DNA from: Melastoma dodecandrum
Taxonomy: Eukaryota; Streptophyta; Magnoliopsida; Myrtales; Melastomataceae
NCBI GenBank assembly: GCA_029817715.1
Contig: JARUPY010000321.1
Span: 930,001 to 994,000 of the forward strand
DNA length: 64,000 nt
Reading direction: 5' to 3'
Under the pieces are notes generated by a model. It saw only the letters and a program-made list of their open reading frames with translations, was not told where the DNA came from and made no database searches. This document shows, piece after piece, positions 61,908 through 64,000 of the stretch. The translations under genes and the position numbers were made by a program. How positions within the stretch are numbered: the stretch's first letter is position 1; every line of letters begins with the position of its first letter.

Positions 61908-64000
61908 TCTTATTCATTGAAGATTATCTATTCAAATTTAGCAGGCACATAGTAAAAGCTTTTAGAGGAACTTGCATATTTGCACCATCCGAGGTTACTA
62001 CACCCTCTGTTTAGGATTCGCCATCTCTTTTCCTTATGCTACATCAATTTTGGGGTCTCGACGTAGGGTAATGTGCTTAGGTGACTCATCTCCATGCCTA
62101 GATACAAGATTGTAGTCACGATTTTTATTGATGAGTTCAAGTTTTTGCCCATACTTTTAGTTGCGCTTTCAATTTTTCATTTGAAGATTCCAATTTTGTC
62201 GTCCTCTTTTCCTGATTTTTCCAATTGAAAATGGAGTATTTGCCGTATGATCGAAAAATATGTCTCCAATCGGGCATCAAAGGGCCTCTCTTGAAAGGGC
62301 CCTCATTCCCCTAGATGTCAACATTGTGGAAATTGGCTTAAATAACAACGAATTCACTAGATATACAGGATCATTCTCACATGCCCCTGCAAGCTTAACG
62401 CTTTTTGTTGGATCGTTTATGTACACAGTACATTTTCTCATCGTATCCGGAAGCGTACTGTGTCACAACAAAGCATTTCCCATAAGTGAGGTCGGCTCGT
62501 TGTAACCGTTACGATTTTGATCGTTAGATACTTGCATAGATGTAAGAATGATCGTAAGGGACACAACTGTTTTATAGTGGTTCGGACTTAATCGACCTAC
62601 ATCCACTTTCTACCATAGACGAGATTCCATTATATAAATATAATGGATGCCTTTTTGCACTAGGCTTTTGGCATTTCAACAAGTGAGATTTAAAATTTTT
62701 TACAAAAGAAGATCACTCTTGGGTAATGATCGGCTCCTCACACAGCGGACGTCTTCTCGTTTCTAGCAGAATGATGCTTACACTCAACAGTTGATTGCTC
62801 AAAGGATATCCACACAGCTTTCCTCTCAGATAGATCATGTTTATAAACACGGGAGAGACAACCACAAAAGAGTCACTTAGAACAGAAAAGAAAACAAAAG
62901 AAAAGGTTGGTTCCTCACAAAGCGAAACTTGACTTCTCACACAGCGAAGTCAAGGTATCCGTCCTACACACAGTTCGGACGGGCACGGTTACGACAGTCG
63001 TAACTCAATGCACTACACACTCGGTGCCTATGGTGGAATTTTCAGCTCCGGCGGCTCTCATGCAACCTGCTCTACTGTCCCTCTATATCTGAAGGTCGAT
63101 ACTTCTGCACAGCACCTTTGTGCTCGGATGGACCTCTTTCCACTCCGGCGACGTTCCCAACTCCTGCTCTATCCTGCATGCACGAGACTTCTGGCGCGCA
63201 CCCATCAGTGCGTGTCTAACTGCTCAAACTCCGTAGGTTTGAGACTTCTCTTCGAAAAGACACGACAAGAATGACTTTTTGCCGATGGGTCATCAACTAG
63301 TTACTACAATCACAACAGGTATTCGCTTAGCTTCCCTTAGACGATTCGCCAGCTGCTCGTTGAACGCACCGAGGACACATAGTCCTTCTCACAGCGACCA
63401 AGGAAGCACACAGCCCTTGGCACTCCTTCACGTCGTTGCGAAAGGTAGAACCAAACGATCACTTAGCACCTTCCATTCTCTGTCGATCACACAACTCACA
63501 TAGATCCTCAAAGCTTCACACACATCACACAAGCTTTGGACAACCACACAGACCACACAAAGGCACATTGATCTGAGAGCCTTGTCTGATTTTTTTGGGG
63601 AAATCATCGTGGGAGGTGTCCAGGTTCATTAGGACGACTCCCTTGATTTGTTTCCAAAATGACAGACAGTTCTGAGCAGATGCCTGCTCAACGGTCGCTG
63701 TGCCCGAGATGGAAAGTCCTCAAACGGTAACTTCCCTTGATTAATCTATCTCATCCGAATGAGAAGATTTATTTCCATAGTTTATAAATTAATTAACCTA
63801 ATCAGATTAGTTATTAAAATCAAATAATAATCAAGATTATTTGATTTGACAATTGTCTCTTTGCAGCGTAACGTTGTTGTAGTTAATCGGAATAAAATAT
63901 TTTTATTGCCAAATATTAACTTGGAAATCTAATATTATAATATTGAGTTGCCTAAACGTATGATTTGGAATGTCCAAATCAAATTCAATGTATTTAGACA
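61908..64000. other. Right end of the window, no recognised gene
   Basis: It should contain the 5' leader and perhaps the 5' LTR of T2, but I could not match any segment to the left side (41.8-42.9 kb). Frames at 62907-63503 on the plus strand are Ser/Thr/Leu-rich and overlap in several phases, which is unlike a gene. The last 250 bp are A/T-rich. Confidence 0.35.

Noticed and set aside
62907..63503. Chain of overlapping Ser/Thr-rich plus-strand frames near the window end
   Set aside because: They overlap in several phases and have no motif, splice structure or codon signal to mark one as a gene.

Overview
The window reads as nuclear DNA of a flowering plant. It holds spliced genes with GT-AG introns of plant families (SABATH methyltransferase, DELLA/GRAS, plant NADPH-thioredoxin reductase) among dense, decayed and nested Ty3/gypsy LTR retrotransposons. 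I cannot name the species. No bacterial, organellar or CRISPR-like content was seen.

Layout. 1-11.3 kb is old repeat debris: two diverged copies of an LTR-like repeat, a small Mutator-like foldback element, a strongly decayed Ty3/gypsy copy (about 5.16-9.88 kb), and a 1.2-1.4 kb direct duplication on either side of it. 11.4-26.9 kb is the gene-bearing part: an apparently intact four-exon SABATH carboxyl methyltransferase gene (minus), a truncated and frameshifted DELLA fragment, a three-exon NTR-type thioredoxin reductase pseudogene with several lesions (minus), and a small intronless gene for a basic protein (minus). It also holds a 1.45 kb near-complete palindrome with Mutator-like ends and a perfect 9-bp target duplication.

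26.9-62 kb is a retrotransposon nest. A minus-strand Tat-type element (about 27-37.9 kb) has its opposite-strand extra ORF split by a 5.7 kb Ty3/gypsy element with two LTRs (30763-36482). A 5'-truncated chromovirus follows (about 37.94-41.8 kb). A second minus-strand Tat-type element spans about 42-62 kb. An unclassified repeat of about 1.4 kb sits in its reverse transcriptase region, and that repeat is itself split by a third Tat-type element (46408-56882, both LTRs, 5-bp target duplication ATCAC).

The most striking recurring theme is the long extra ORF on the strand opposite to pol, between pol and the 3' LTR, in the Tat-type elements. In two of them it shows plant-mobile-domain-like sequence followed by a linker and a C-terminal coiled-coil-like part. 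In the third only the position and the coiled-coil-like tail can be recognised. Every pol carries disabling lesions, so none of the elements looks autonomous. The last 2 kb and the first 1.6 kb hold nothing I can identify.
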